From contig JAKVKY010000002.1 of NCBI GenBank assembly GCA_022484685.1, positions 1 to 64,000 of the forward strand: a DNA stretch of 64,000 bases, in the 5' to 3' direction. The notes beneath the pieces are model-generated. The model worked only from the letters and a program-made list of their open reading frames with translations, was not told the DNA's origin and did not search any database. This DNA is from Acidaminococcaceae bacterium. GTDB lineage: Bacteria > Bacillota > Negativicutes > Acidaminococcales > Acidaminococcaceae. Position 1 is the first letter of the stretch, and each line of letters starts with the position of its first letter. This document shows positions 15,875 through 24,450 of this stretch, piece after piece. A program made the translations under genes and the position numbers.

Positions 15875-17572
15875 TTAACCTTGGACGTCCGAGATATTTA
15901 CGCCGATCTTATTTAACAGGAACAGCAGGATGCCGACCACGATCAGCACGATGGCGATCAGCACGGTGGAGTAAGCGGCGGCTACGCCTAAACGGCCTAC
16001 ATCCACATGGCTCATGATGGTAACGGTTAACAGGTTGACGCTGGCCGATACCAGGAAGATGACGGCGCTGACGGCGGTCATGCTGCGGACGAAGCTGTAC
16101 ACCAGGCCGCTGAAGAAGGCGGATTTGATGAGCGGGATCGTCACGGAGTGGAAGACCTTGAAGCTGCTGGCGCCTAAATCCTGCGCCGCTTCCTCGATAG
16201 CGGGGTCAATCTGCTGCAGGCTGGCAACGCCGGCGCGGATGCCTACCGGCATGCTGCGGAAGACGAAGCTGAGCACGATGATGGTGCCGGTGCCGGTTAA
16301 GATTAGGGGCGGCTGGTTATAGGCCAGCACGTAGCCCATGCCGATAACGGTACCGGGAATAGCCAGGCTTAACAAGGAGACGAATTCGATGAGCCCCCGG
16401 CCCACGAAACGTTTACGCACGATAAGGTACGCGATGATCATACCCAGCACGCCGGTGATGGGCATGCTGATGAGGGACAGCACCGTGGTATCCACGATGG
16501 GCTTAATGCCCAGGTTCCAGATATACACGTAGTGCCGCAGGGTAAAGGTATAATCGATGCCCCACAGGTTCACGAAACTGCCCACGGGGATGAGCACGTA
16601 CAGTACGATGATGAAGAGGGAGATTAAGAAACAGGGCACGCCAAAGATGGTCAGGGTCTGTTTGTCCGTGACCAGTTCCCGTACCCGGGAAGGTTTGCCC
16701 GTCAGTGTGACGTAGGATTTATTGCCGACCCAGTATTTTTGCAGCACGAACATGAGGATGGACAAAGTTAAGAGGATGGTGGCCAGGGCCGTGCCTTCCT
16801 TTAAGTTGTAGTTGCCCATGGCCTGCAGGTAAACCTGGGCTGCCATGGTGTTAAAGTTGCCGCCGATGACCATAGGGTTACCAAAGTCAGCTGCCGTCTG
16901 GATGAACAGCAGCAGGAAACTGTTGGCGATACCGGGCGTTAACAGCGGCAGCAACACCGTCTTAAAGGTGTGCCAGCGGCTGGCGCCCATGTTGCGGGCC
17001 GCTTCTTCCATGGAGGGGTCGATCTGTTTCATCAGACCGGCCAGGACCAGATAAGCCACGGGGAAGAAGGTTAAGATCTGGACCACCGCCAGGCTGGTAA
17101 AGCCGTATACGTTGGCATTCTTGATGCCCAGGAGAACCTTGCTCACAAAACCCTGCTGGCCGAAGAGCATGATAAAGGACATGGCCAGGGCGAAAGGCGG
17201 GGAAATGATGGGCAGGATGGCGATGATGTTAAACAGTTTCTTGAAGGGCAGCTTCAGGTACGCCTCGGCGTAAGCAAACAAAAAGCCGATGAGGGTGCCG
17301 AAGAAGCTGACAAACAAACCCAGCCCGATGGTATTGAATAAGACCTGTATGTTTTCGGAATGGCTCAACGCCTCCCGGTAATAGGCTAAGGTTATGGAAC
17401 CGCTCTGGTCGTTGATGAAGCTTTGGAACAACACCTCGTACAGCGGCCACACGATAAAGATGATTAAGGAAAGGCCTACCAGGATAATGGTGGCCAGCAG
17501 GATCGGGTCCCGCAGAATTTTTTGCATCTCATCCCATTTCAGGGAGAGGGTACTATATTTTTTCTCAGGCAT
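15875..17572 (-). CDS. ABC transporter permease, fused two-domain FbpB-like
   Basis: A 565-residue membrane protein made of two homologous permease halves, as in FbpB/SfuB, with about twelve hydrophobic helices. Each half carries an EAA loop: EEAARNMGASRWHTFKTVLLPLL in outline (first half) and EEAAQDLGASSFKVFHSVTIPLI (second half). A single two-domain permease with one ATPase is the hallmark of ferric iron and some phosphonate or thiamine importers. AGGAG precedes ATG 17572. It sits between binding-protein and ATPase genes of the same operon. Confidence 0.88.
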   Translation of the reverse strand: MPEKKYSTLSLKWDEMQKILRDPILLATIILVGLSLIIFIVWPLYEVLFQSFINDQSGSITLAYYREALSHSENIQVLFNTIGLGLFVSFFGTLIGFLFAYAEAYLKLPFKKLFNIIAILPIISPPFALAMSFIMLFGQQGFVSKVLLGIKNANVYGFTSLAVVQILTFFPVAYLVLAGLMKQIDPSMEEAARNMGASRWHTFKTVLLPLLTPGIANSFLLLFIQTAADFGNPMVIGGNFNTMAAQVYLQAMGNYNLKEGTALATILLTLSILMFVLQKYWVGNKSYVTLTGKPSRVRELVTDKQTLTIFGVPCFLISLFIIVLYVLIPVGSFVNLWGIDYTFTLRHYVYIWNLGIKPIVDTTVLSLISMPITGVLGMIIAYLIVRKRFVGRGLIEFVSLLSLAIPGTVIGMGYVLAYNQPPLILTGTGTIIVLSFVFRSMPVGIRAGVASLQQIDPAIEEAAQDLGASSFKVFHSVTIPLIKSAFFSGLVYSFVRSMTAVSAVIFLVSASVNLLTVTIMSHVDVGRLGVAAAYSTVLIAIVLIVVGILLFLLNKIGVNISDVQG

Positions 17573-17597
17573 CTTGAACTCCTATTGAGAGAAGATA

Positions 17598-17639
17598 CAG
17601 GTCAGAGACGGAACAAAATTTTGCCGCGCCTCTGACCTG
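17598..17639 (-). other. Intercistronic hairpin between binding-protein and permease genes
   Basis: CAGGTCAGAG and CTCTGACCTG form a perfect arm pair around a 22-nt loop. There is no T-run, so it is more likely an mRNA stabiliser or processing site that keeps the binding protein in excess than a terminator. Confidence 0.6.
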
Positions 17640-17703
17640 CCAACTCTGGGAAAATTTTCTGCCTGCAGGCTGCAGGTCAGCTACATAACGATGACGACAG
17701 GAC

Positions 17704-18741
17704 TTAGGACTTGATGGCCTTATCCCATTTTTCTACCAACTCGCTGCGATGTGCGCCGGCCCACGGGAAATCATAATTGATGAGCTTGGTGCCGTTCAGC
17801 TCGGCCGCTTGTTTCGGAGGTGTAGCTTCGGGGTTGGTCAGGAACTGGTAAGAACCGGTGGTCTGGCCGATTTCCTGGGCCTTCTTGGTCAGGCACCAGT
17901 CAATAAACTTCTTGGCTGCTTCCTGGTCCGGGCCGCCCTTGATGATGGAAACGGCGCCAATCTCGTAGCCCGTGCCTTCAGAAGGCGCGGTGAGTACCAG
18001 GTCTTTCATACCTTCTTCACGATACTTGATGGCGTCATGCAGGAAGGAGATGCCCACCATGCATTCGCCCTGGCCGGCCAGACGTGCCGGAGCCGTACCG
18101 GATTTCTGGTAGTTCTTCATTTGTTTGTTCAGCTCTTTCATGTAAGCCAGACCATCTTTTTCACCCTTTAACTGGATGATGGTAGCCAGCATGGTATAAG
18201 CCGTGCCGGAAGAACCGGGGTTAGCGCTGATGATCTGACCCTTGAATTCGGGTTTCAGCAAATCCTGCCAGCTCTTAGGCGCTTCCACACCCTTTTCCTT
18301 CAAGAGCTTGCTGTTGGAGGCAAAGCCCAGATAACCTACGTACACGCCGGTCCAGTAACCGTCTTTATCTTTAAACTTGTCAGGAATCTTGGCGGCGTTG
18401 GGAGAAACATATTTTTCCAGCAGGCCGTCAGCCTTAGCCTGAATCTGGCCGTCCGCCGGACCGCCAAACCAGATAGAAGCCTTGGGGTTAGCTTTTTCCG
18501 CCTTGATACGGCCAATGGTTTCGCCGGAGCTCATGCGTACGGCCTCCACCTTGATACCGGTATCTTTCTGGAACTCGGCGATGTCCTTGGCCATCCAGTC
18601 ATCCAGGGCGCCCCAGTACATAACTAACTTCTTACCACCATCTTTGGGAGCTGCAGCTTTTTTATCGCCGCCGCCGCAACCGGTCAACGCCAAGAGCATC
18701 AGACCAGCCAGAGAAACCGCACAAACTTTTTGTAATTTCAT
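17704..18741 (-). CDS. ABC transporter substrate-binding lipoprotein, FbpA/AfuA-like
   Basis: A 345-residue extracytoplasmic binding protein with a lipoprotein signal ending LLALTGCGGG (lipobox LTGC). The mature part has the extracellular solute-binding fold of the ferric iron, thiamine or 2-aminoethylphosphonate class: LVMYWGALDDW, ASIWFGGPADGQIQAKADGLLEKY, GSSGTAYTMLA and IKGGPDQEAAKKFIDWCL. The paired ligand tyrosines of true FbpA cannot be confirmed by eye. Start: ATG 18741 has AAGGAG eight bases ahead; GTG 18750 overlaps that site. Order with the downstream permease and ATPase makes a complete importer. Confidence 0.82.
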   Translation of the reverse strand: MKLQKVCAVSLAGLMLLALTGCGGGDKKAAAPKDGGKKLVMYWGALDDWMAKDIAEFQKDTGIKVEAVRMSSGETIGRIKAEKANPKASIWFGGPADGQIQAKADGLLEKYVSPNAAKIPDKFKDKDGYWTGVYVGYLGFASNSKLLKEKGVEAPKSWQDLLKPEFKGQIISANPGSSGTAYTMLATIIQLKGEKDGLAYMKELNKQMKNYQKSGTAPARLAGQGECMVGISFLHDAIKYREEGMKDLVLTAPSEGTGYEIGAVSIIKGGPDQEAAKKFIDWCLTKKAQEIGQTTGSYQFLTNPEATPPKQAAELNGTKLINYDFPWAGAHRSELVEKWDKAIKS

Positions 18742-18797
18742 GCTTAACACTCCTTTGTGGCTAATATATAGTAAGCTTCCTTACTCAACCTGTTTTC

Positions 18798-18826
18798 ATT
18801 TTACCAAATTCCGGCCAAAGAAACAA
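18798..18826 (-). promoter_or_regulatory. Promoter of the Fbp-like operon
   Basis: On the minus strand TTGTTT (18821-18826), 17 bp, TAAAAT (18798-18803). I see no clear Fur box next to it. Confidence 0.55.
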
Positions 18827-18852
18827 TAAAATTGTGAATTAACTGTTAACAT

Positions 18853-18881
18853 TTGGCGCTTTGCCCTAAATTGGGTATAAT
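18853..18881 (+). promoter_or_regulatory. Promoter of dinB
   Basis: TTGGCG (18853-18858), 17 bp, TATAAT (18876-18881). No obvious LexA box (GAAC-N4-GTTC) was found beside it. Confidence 0.6.
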
Positions 18882-18939
18882 AAAGACTAAGAGTGTAACA
18901 TAAAAGAGTTCCCCCAAGGGAGCGCAAGGCAGAAAGAAG

Positions 18940-20184
18940 GTGGCGGCTACGGAACGCTGGGTCCTGCATGTGGATATGGATGCGTTTTTTGCTTCGGTGG
19001 AACAGCTGGATCATCCGGAGTACCGGGGGCAGCCGGTCATCGTGGGCGGAATGTCGGCCCGCAGCGTGGTGTCCACCGCTTCCTACGAAGCCCGGGCTTT
19101 CGGCGTCCATTCCGCCATGCCTATCTTTGAGGCGAAACGGCTCTGTCCCCACGGCATCTATGTGCAGAACCGGGGCGCCCGCTATGCGGAAGTCTCGGAG
19201 CAGATCATGGAGATTTTTCGCGAGACTTCGCCTCTGGTGGAGCAGCTTTCCATTGATGAGGCGTTTTTAGACCTGACCGGCATGGAAGCTTTGGGCGGCA
19301 CCGAATTTTTGGCGCGCCAGGTACAGGCACGTATCCAGAAAGATTTGCATCTGACCGCTTCCGTAGGCCTGGCGCCTAATAAGTTTTTAGCCAAGCTGGC
19401 CAGCGATTTACGCAAGCCCCGCGGTTTTGTGGTCATCCGGAAGGAAGAAGCCGCGGCGCTGCTGGCGCCTATGTCCGTACGTAAAATTTTCGGCATCGGC
19501 CGCCAGGCGGAAGCCCAGCTGGCTCAGTTCGGCATCACCACCATCGGGCAGCTGGCCCGCGCGGACCGGCGGGTACTGGTAAAAGTTTTCGGCATCAATG
19601 CGGATACGGTGCGGAACCTGGCCCTGGGTCTGGATAACCGGCCGGTGGTACCGGACAGCGAAGAAAAATCCCTGGGCAAGGAAACCACCTTTGATGTAGA
19701 TTATCACGACTACCAGATCTTGAAAGCCGTGCTGCTGGACCTGGTGGGACAGGTAGGCTGGCGGCTTAGACGTAAAAAATTGAGCGGGCGCACCGTGACG
19801 GTGAAAGTGAAGTACGCGGATTTTAAAACCATCACCCGCAGCCGTTCCGTGGAAGGGGTGTTGTGCTGGGACGAGGAAATCTTTACCCTGGCGGCAGATA
19901 TTTTGCGCCAGATTGACCTGCGCAAAGGCGTGCGTCTGCTGGGAGTTTATATCAGCAACCTGCTGCCGGGGAGCAGCGCCGGGGACCTGGGTTTTCAGGA
20001 AACGGTGCGGCTGCAGCAGCGTAACCAGGCGGTGGATGCCCTGAAGGCCAAGTTTGGGGAGCAGATCATCCACCGGGGGCTGACCGGCGGGGAAAATTTG
20101 GCCGCGCCAATCGGTGGTCCGGCTGGTAAAGGGCCGGACCGGGAGGGCGGCTTAAAAATCGTCCCAGCGGGACAAAAAAAGTAA
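18940..20184 (+). CDS. dinB: DNA polymerase IV (Y-family translesion polymerase)
   Basis: A 414-residue Y-family polymerase that copies past damaged bases. The catalytic DxD lies in HVDMDAFFASVEQ at the N-terminus and the second acidic pair in LSIDEAFLDLT near residue 105; the fingers motif YEARAFGV, the HhH APNKFLAKLASD and the little-finger domain (about 240-350) follow. The start is GTG 18940 with AAGG ten bases upstream; no ATG lies before the catalytic motif. The last 30 residues are Gly/Pro-rich. I see no terminal beta-clamp motif with certainty. The usual length is 350-420. Confidence 0.93.
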   Translation: MAATERWVLHVDMDAFFASVEQLDHPEYRGQPVIVGGMSARSVVSTASYEARAFGVHSAMPIFEAKRLCPHGIYVQNRGARYAEVSEQIMEIFRETSPLVEQLSIDEAFLDLTGMEALGGTEFLARQVQARIQKDLHLTASVGLAPNKFLAKLASDLRKPRGFVVIRKEEAAALLAPMSVRKIFGIGRQAEAQLAQFGITTIGQLARADRRVLVKVFGINADTVRNLALGLDNRPVVPDSEEKSLGKETTFDVDYHDYQILKAVLLDLVGQVGWRLRRKKLSGRTVTVKVKYADFKTITRSRSVEGVLCWDEEIFTLAADILRQIDLRKGVRLLGVYISNLLPGSSAGDLGFQETVRLQQRNQAVDALKAKFGEQIIHRGLTGGENLAAPIGGPAGKGPDREGGLKIVPAGQKK

Positions 20185-20237
20185 ATTATTTTTAAAAAAT
20201 ATTTTATATACCGTAAAATTTTCAAAAAGTATTAGTG

Positions 20238-20276
20238 CCGCTAAGCCAGATAAAAACTGGTTTAGCGGTTTTTATT
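20238..20276 (+). terminator. Terminator after dinB
   Basis: CCGCTAAgCCAG/CTGGtTTAGCGG followed by TTTTTATT. Confidence 0.85.
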
Positions 20277-20305
20277 ATCACGAGTGGGACAAAATAAATC
20301 CCTAC

Positions 20306-20334
20306 TGGACAAAAAGAAACCAGAGTGCTATACT
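20306..20334 (+). promoter_or_regulatory. Promoter of a micro-ORF transcription unit
   Basis: TGGACA (20306-20311), 17 bp, TATACT (20329-20334) preceded by GTGC. It starts a unit of about 290 nt that ends at the hairpin at 20593-20623. A near copy of the -35 region (GGGACAAAATA) lies at 20286. Confidence 0.6.
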
Positions 20335-20390
20335 AAGGGCGTAGGGAAAAAGACCCGGACGGAAAATTAACAGAAAGGCAGGGGAGCAAG

Positions 20391-20450
20391 ATGGATTTCG
20401 AAAAGATCGTGAACATGATTTGTGCTTTTGGATTCTTTATGGAAGGCTGA
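20391..20450 (+). CDS. Micro-ORF 1, 19 residues
   Basis: MDFEKIVNMICAFGFFMEG followed by TGA. AGGGGAG lies eight bases before the ATG, a strong ribosome site. The middle (IVNMICAFGFF) is hydrophobic and resembles the N-terminal half of the small holin-like/type I toxin peptides of Bacillota, but it stops where those would continue through the membrane. I do not recognise a function; a leader peptide, a signalling peptide or a decayed toxin are all possible. It is the first of three tiny ORFs between a good promoter and a terminator. Confidence 0.4.
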   Translation: MDFEKIVNMICAFGFFMEG

Positions 20451-20497
20451 GCAGTTTAAGGAAAGTCATTAGTTAACGGTAAGGTTAGGTGAGAGTT

Positions 20498-20554
20498 ATG
20501 TTGAACAGATTTGTGAAAGCTTTATACAGCTTGGAAGTTTATTTTATCGATTGA
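20498..20554 (+). CDS. Micro-ORF 2, 18 residues
   Basis: MLNRFVKALYSLEVYFID followed by TGA. A purine-rich GGTGAGAG stretch lies just before the ATG. The peptide is amphipathic with a basic N-terminal part and an acidic end. No family is recognised. It follows micro-ORF 1 by 47 bp on the same predicted transcript. Confidence 0.35.
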   Translation: MLNRFVKALYSLEVYFID

Positions 20555-20568
20555 TAAAAGAGGACAAC

Positions 20569-20607
20569 ATGAAAAATAAATTTAGCAAAGCGAAGGCGCT
20601 TCGGTAG
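20569..20607 (+). CDS. Micro-ORF 3, 12 residues, runs into the terminator stem
   Basis: MKNKFSKAKALR followed by TAG, with AAGAGGA six bases before the ATG. It is strongly basic. Its last codons form the left arm of the terminator at 20593-20623, so ribosome position here could open or close that hairpin. It may be chance; the good ribosome site is the only support. Confidence 0.3.
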   Translation: MKNKFSKAKALR

Positions 20608-20630
20608 CAAACCGCAGCGCCTTTAATTTT
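20593..20630 (+). terminator. Terminator of the micro-ORF unit
   Basis: AAGGCGCT-t-CGGT / ACCG-c-AGCGCCTT with a four-base loop, followed by TAATTTTAT. Confidence 0.75.
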
Positions 20631-20702
20631 ATGCCGGTGAGAGGAAGAGGAGAACGTCGTTTTTAGACTTTTTTGGCCGGGAAGCCGCTCTGGTTCTGGG
20701 GA

Positions 20703-20806
20703 GGAGAAGGTGAGAAGGTAATTGGGGTAAAAGTCCCTAGAAAAAAATTTAAAGTATCGTAATAAAAAACTAAGGACTTTTCCCGCTTTTGCTTCTCACC
20801 TTCTCC
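20703..20806. repeat. 37-bp imperfect inverted repeat around an AT-rich core
   Basis: Left arm 20703-20740 and right arm 20770-20806. The outer 15 bp (GGAGAAGGTGAGAAG) are perfect, the inner part AAAAGTCCcTAG matches with one change, and a 29-bp A/T-rich loop separates them. No ORF lies inside. It could be a small non-autonomous palindromic element or a structured RNA. Confidence 0.8.
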
Positions 20807-20855
20807 CAAGCAGTCAGGGAGCGGACTAGCGACCTTTAAACCCCAAAATTACAGC

Positions 20856-20885
20856 CTCTCCTTTTAAGGGAGAGAGCTTTTTATG
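20856..20885 (+). terminator. Terminator-like hairpin
   Basis: CTCTCC-ttttaa-GGGAGAG followed by AGCTTTTTAT. It may close any transcript through the inverted repeat upstream. Confidence 0.5.
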
Positions 20886-20910
20886 AGTTAATAGATAAGA
20901 TTAAAGTTGA

Positions 20911-20963
20911 GAATTTAAAATTAAGTTGCCGGTTTACAATTTAAGATTAAGCTGCCAGTTGCC
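20911..20963. repeat. Two copies of a 27-bp AT-rich repeat
   Basis: GAATTTAAAATTAAGTTGCC and, 27 bp later, CAATTTAAGATTAAGCTGCC. Imperfect direct repeat in the non-coding stretch before the T-box. Confidence 0.6.
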
Positions 20964-21047
20964 CCGGTTTGTTCTCTGGCAAAACGTAAACTACTTTACA
21001 GTTTTTCCAAACCTGCGCCAAATTTTTAAAAAAGTTACAGAAATGGC

Positions 21048-21076
21048 TTGACGGATTAAATTGGTGGTGTTAGACT
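21048..21076 (+). promoter_or_regulatory. Promoter of the trp operon
   Basis: TTGACG (21048-21053), 17 bp, TAGACT (21071-21076). It predicts transcription from about 21083, just ahead of the T-box. Confidence 0.7.
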
Positions 21077-21099
21077 ACGTTTAAAGTTCATAAGAACCA

Positions 21100-21370
21100 C
21101 AAAACCTACGAAGCGGAGATCAAGTCAAAAGAAGCGCTGACAGAGAGTCCGGGGTGCTGGGAGCCGGATAGAGATGCTGTTTGATAAATGGACCGCTGAG
21201 GGTGCGCTGAAAGCAGCTTGCTGCAAGTACCGCGCAACGTAACACCGGCGTTAAGGGTGAGGGGTGTGTTGGCACCCTGGATGAGCGCACGGAGTTTCCG
21301 TGCAGCAAGGTGGTACCACAGGTAAAAAGTTAACCTGTCCTTGTAATTGGCAAGGGCGGGCTTTTTTATT
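21100..21370 (+). ncRNA. Tryptophan T-box leader
   Basis: A tRNA-sensing leader RNA. Stem I shows the GA motif (AGAGAGTCC at 21142-21150) and the distal loop GCTGGGAG. The specifier region reads AAATGGACC, with codon TGG (Trp) at 21189-21191 followed by the usual purine. The T-box core AAGGTGGTACCACAGG is at 21307-21322. The terminator GTCCTTG...CAAGGGCGGGC with TTTTTT lies at 21336-21367 and competes with the antiterminator. Uncharged tRNA-Trp should promote readthrough into trpC. The match of specifier and downstream genes makes the call firm. Confidence 0.93.
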
Positions 21371-21471
21371 GGTTTAGACGGCGGCGGGGCTGCTTGCAGC
21401 CAGCAAGACCGCCGCCACGTTGGAAGAGTGTAGTTGTTAAAGGAGCGCCCTGGGGGCAGAAACGGTTTGCG

Positions 21472-22299
21472 ATGATCTTAGATACTTTGGCGGCAGCGGC
21501 TAAGCAAAGAGTAGCTGCCCTGGAACAACAAAAAAGTTTGGCGGTGGTACAAAAGGAAGCAGAAGCGCTGACTGCCAGGGAAATAGCCGCAGGCCGGCCG
21601 GATTTAGGCCGCCAGTTTTACCAGCGGCTGGCTCGGCCCGGCCTCAACTTTATCTGCGAGGTGAAGAAAGCCTCGCCCAGTAAAGGCGTCATCGCCCCGG
21701 ATTTCCCCTATGTGCAGATTGCCAAGGCCTACGAGGAGGCGGGAGCAGCTGCCATCAGCTGTTTGACGGAGCCGGAGTATTTCTTAGGCCGGGATCGCTA
21801 TTTGCAGGAAATTGCCCGGACCGTGAAGCTGCCGGTACTGCGCAAAGATTTTACGGTGAGCGCCTACCAGATTTATCAGGCCAGACTGTTAGGCGCGGCG
21901 GCGGTGCTGCTCATTGTAACGTTACTTTCCGAAGCCCGGCTGCGGGAATATCTCCAGCTGGCTGCCAGTTTGCACCTGGCCGCCCTGGTGGAAGCTCACA
22001 CGGAAATGGAAGTAGCAACGGCACTGCGGGCCGGAGCTGAGATTATCGGCGTCAACAACCGCAACCTGCAGGATTTTACGGTAGATATGCAGAACAGCAT
22101 CTGCCTACGGCCTTTAGTACCGGCCGGAAAGCTTTTTGTGGCGGAAAGCGGCATCAGGACGGCGGCGGATGTGGCTCAGTTACGACAGGCCGGCGTCAAC
22201 GCCGTGCTGCTGGGGGAAACCCTGATGCGCAGTCAAGATATCGCCGGGAAGCTGCGAGAACTGGCAGGAAACACCGGTGCAGCCACAGCTGAAAGTTAA
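21472..22299 (+). CDS. trpC: Indole-3-glycerol-phosphate synthase
   Basis: TrpC closes the ring of carboxyphenylamino-deoxyribulose phosphate to make indole-3-glycerol phosphate. The TIM-barrel motifs are all present: CEVKKASPSKGVI (catalytic Lys and Ser loop), PVLRKDFTVSAYQIYQAR, ALVEAHTEMEV, GVNNRNLQDFTVD and VAESGIR. The ATG at 21472 gives 275 residues; the frame is open further up, but AAAGGAG at 21440 has no start codon at a good distance, and GGGGGCAG 11-18 bases before the ATG is the best site. It is the first gene after the T-box; trpE, trpG and trpD are not in the window. Confidence 0.95.
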   Translation: MILDTLAAAAKQRVAALEQQKSLAVVQKEAEALTAREIAAGRPDLGRQFYQRLARPGLNFICEVKKASPSKGVIAPDFPYVQIAKAYEEAGAAAISCLTEPEYFLGRDRYLQEIARTVKLPVLRKDFTVSAYQIYQARLLGAAAVLLIVTLLSEARLREYLQLAASLHLAALVEAHTEMEVATALRAGAEIIGVNNRNLQDFTVDMQNSICLRPLVPAGKLFVAESGIRTAADVAQLRQAGVNAVLLGETLMRSQDIAGKLRELAGNTGAATAES

Positions 22300-22386
22300 G
22301 TGAGCACAAAGTTTAGGTACAGCTGAAGATTAAGTAAGCATAAAGTTTAGCCACAGCTGAAAGTTAAGCGGGCAGCAAGTTTGAGT
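22285..22386. repeat. Three 34-bp tandem repeats at the trpC/trpF junction
   Basis: Three head-to-tail imperfect copies (22285-22318, 22319-22352, 22353-22386), each beginning ACAGCTGAA and ending in AGTTTAGGT or a close variant. The first copy encodes the last residues and stop of trpC; the rest is non-coding. Confidence 0.85.
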
Positions 22387-22413
22387 ACAGGAAAGTTGCA
22401 GCAGGAGGCAGTC

Positions 22414-23133
22414 ATGCAGGTGAAGATATGCGGTTTACGAACCAGGTTGGATGTAGCTATGATTAACAAACTGCATCCGGACTACGCCGGTTTTGTCTTC
22501 GCACCTGGCAGGCACCAGGTAAAACTGGCCCAGGTCCAAACTTTGCGGGCGCAGCTGGCGCCGGGGATTAAGAGCGTGGGCGTCTTTGTGAACGCGGCGC
22601 CGGCCCTGGTAGCAGCCCAGAGCAAACTGGCAGGGTTGGATGTGATCCAGCTCCACGGGGATGAAGATGCGGCTTATATACGTAAGCTGCGGCGGCTGGT
22701 GCAGCTGCCCGTGCTCAAGGCCATCCGCTTAGGCGGGGCAAGCGCAGTACCCAAGCCTGGGGGTACGGAGACTACGCCTAAACCGGGACCTGGCAGCAGT
22801 TGTCCCGTAACGTCAAAAATGTTGCAGGAATTAAGCGCCGCCGGGGTGCAAGGCTTTTTGTTTGATACTGCCAGCAGCAGCGGTTACGGGGGCACCGGCC
22901 AAAGTTTTAACTTACAGCTTTTGGAAGAGTTGGACGTAACCCAGCCGTTCCTGGTAGCCGGTGGTCTCACCGCCGCCACGGTGGCGTCAGTTATCCGGAA
23001 GGTACAGGCAGGTAAGCACGCCCGGTTTTTTAAGGGCGTGGATGTGTCCAGCGCCGTGGAAACGGACGGACATAAAGACGCAGTGAAGGTAACAGCTTTT
23101 ATCAACGCTGTGCGCAGCGCGGCAGCAGGATAA
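22414..23133 (+). CDS. trpF: Phosphoribosylanthranilate isomerase
   Basis: TrpF isomerises phosphoribosylanthranilate, the step before TrpC. The N-terminal VKICGLRTRLD carries the catalytic Cys, and GFVFAPGRHQV, IQLHGDED, FDTASSSGYGGTGQSFNL (catalytic Asp) and FLVAGGLTAATV follow. AGGAGG at 22403-22408 fixes ATG 22414. The protein has 239 residues, longer than the usual 200-210: an insertion of about 25 residues rich in Gly, Pro, Lys and Thr (GGTETTPKPGPGSSCP) lies between LKAIRL and the FDTA loop. The order trpC-trpF-trpB-trpA is standard. Confidence 0.93.
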   Translation: MQVKICGLRTRLDVAMINKLHPDYAGFVFAPGRHQVKLAQVQTLRAQLAPGIKSVGVFVNAAPALVAAQSKLAGLDVIQLHGDEDAAYIRKLRRLVQLPVLKAIRLGGASAVPKPGGTETTPKPGPGSSCPVTSKMLQELSAAGVQGFLFDTASSSGYGGTGQSFNLQLLEELDVTQPFLVAGGLTAATVASVIRKVQAGKHARFFKGVDVSSAVETDGHKDAVKVTAFINAVRSAAAG

Positions 23134-23141
23134 AAAATACA

Positions 23142-23226
23142 GTGCGGCGGAGCCGCTTGGAAAATAATTTGTCAGTGGCCGGAGCCACTTAGAAAATAAT
23201 TTGCTGGTGGCCGAAGCCACGGCGAG
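23142..23226. repeat. Hairpin-forming tandem repeats at the trpF/trpB junction
   Basis: Units of 32-33 bp at 23142-23174 and 23175-23206, with a third partial at 23207. Each contains a short palindrome (GTGGCCGGAGCCAC and variants) and the first two end in AAAATAATTTG. The RNA would hold a row of small stem-loops before trpB. Confidence 0.8.
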
Positions 23227-23244
23227 AGCAAAAACAGGGCAGAG

Positions 23245-24442
<1,198 letters not shown>

Positions 24443-24450
<8 letters not shown>

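Noticed and set aside
20569-20607. Micro-ORF 3 as a firm gene
   Set aside because: I kept it only at low confidence: 12 codons running into a terminator stem can occur by chance.
21394-21471. N-terminal extension of TrpC
   Set aside because: It begins just after the T-box terminator, is rich in Pro and Arg and has no ribosome site.
22285-23226. Possible CRISPR-like repeats in the trp operon
   Set aside because: The units are imperfect and directly adjacent, and lie in gene junctions without spacers of fixed length.
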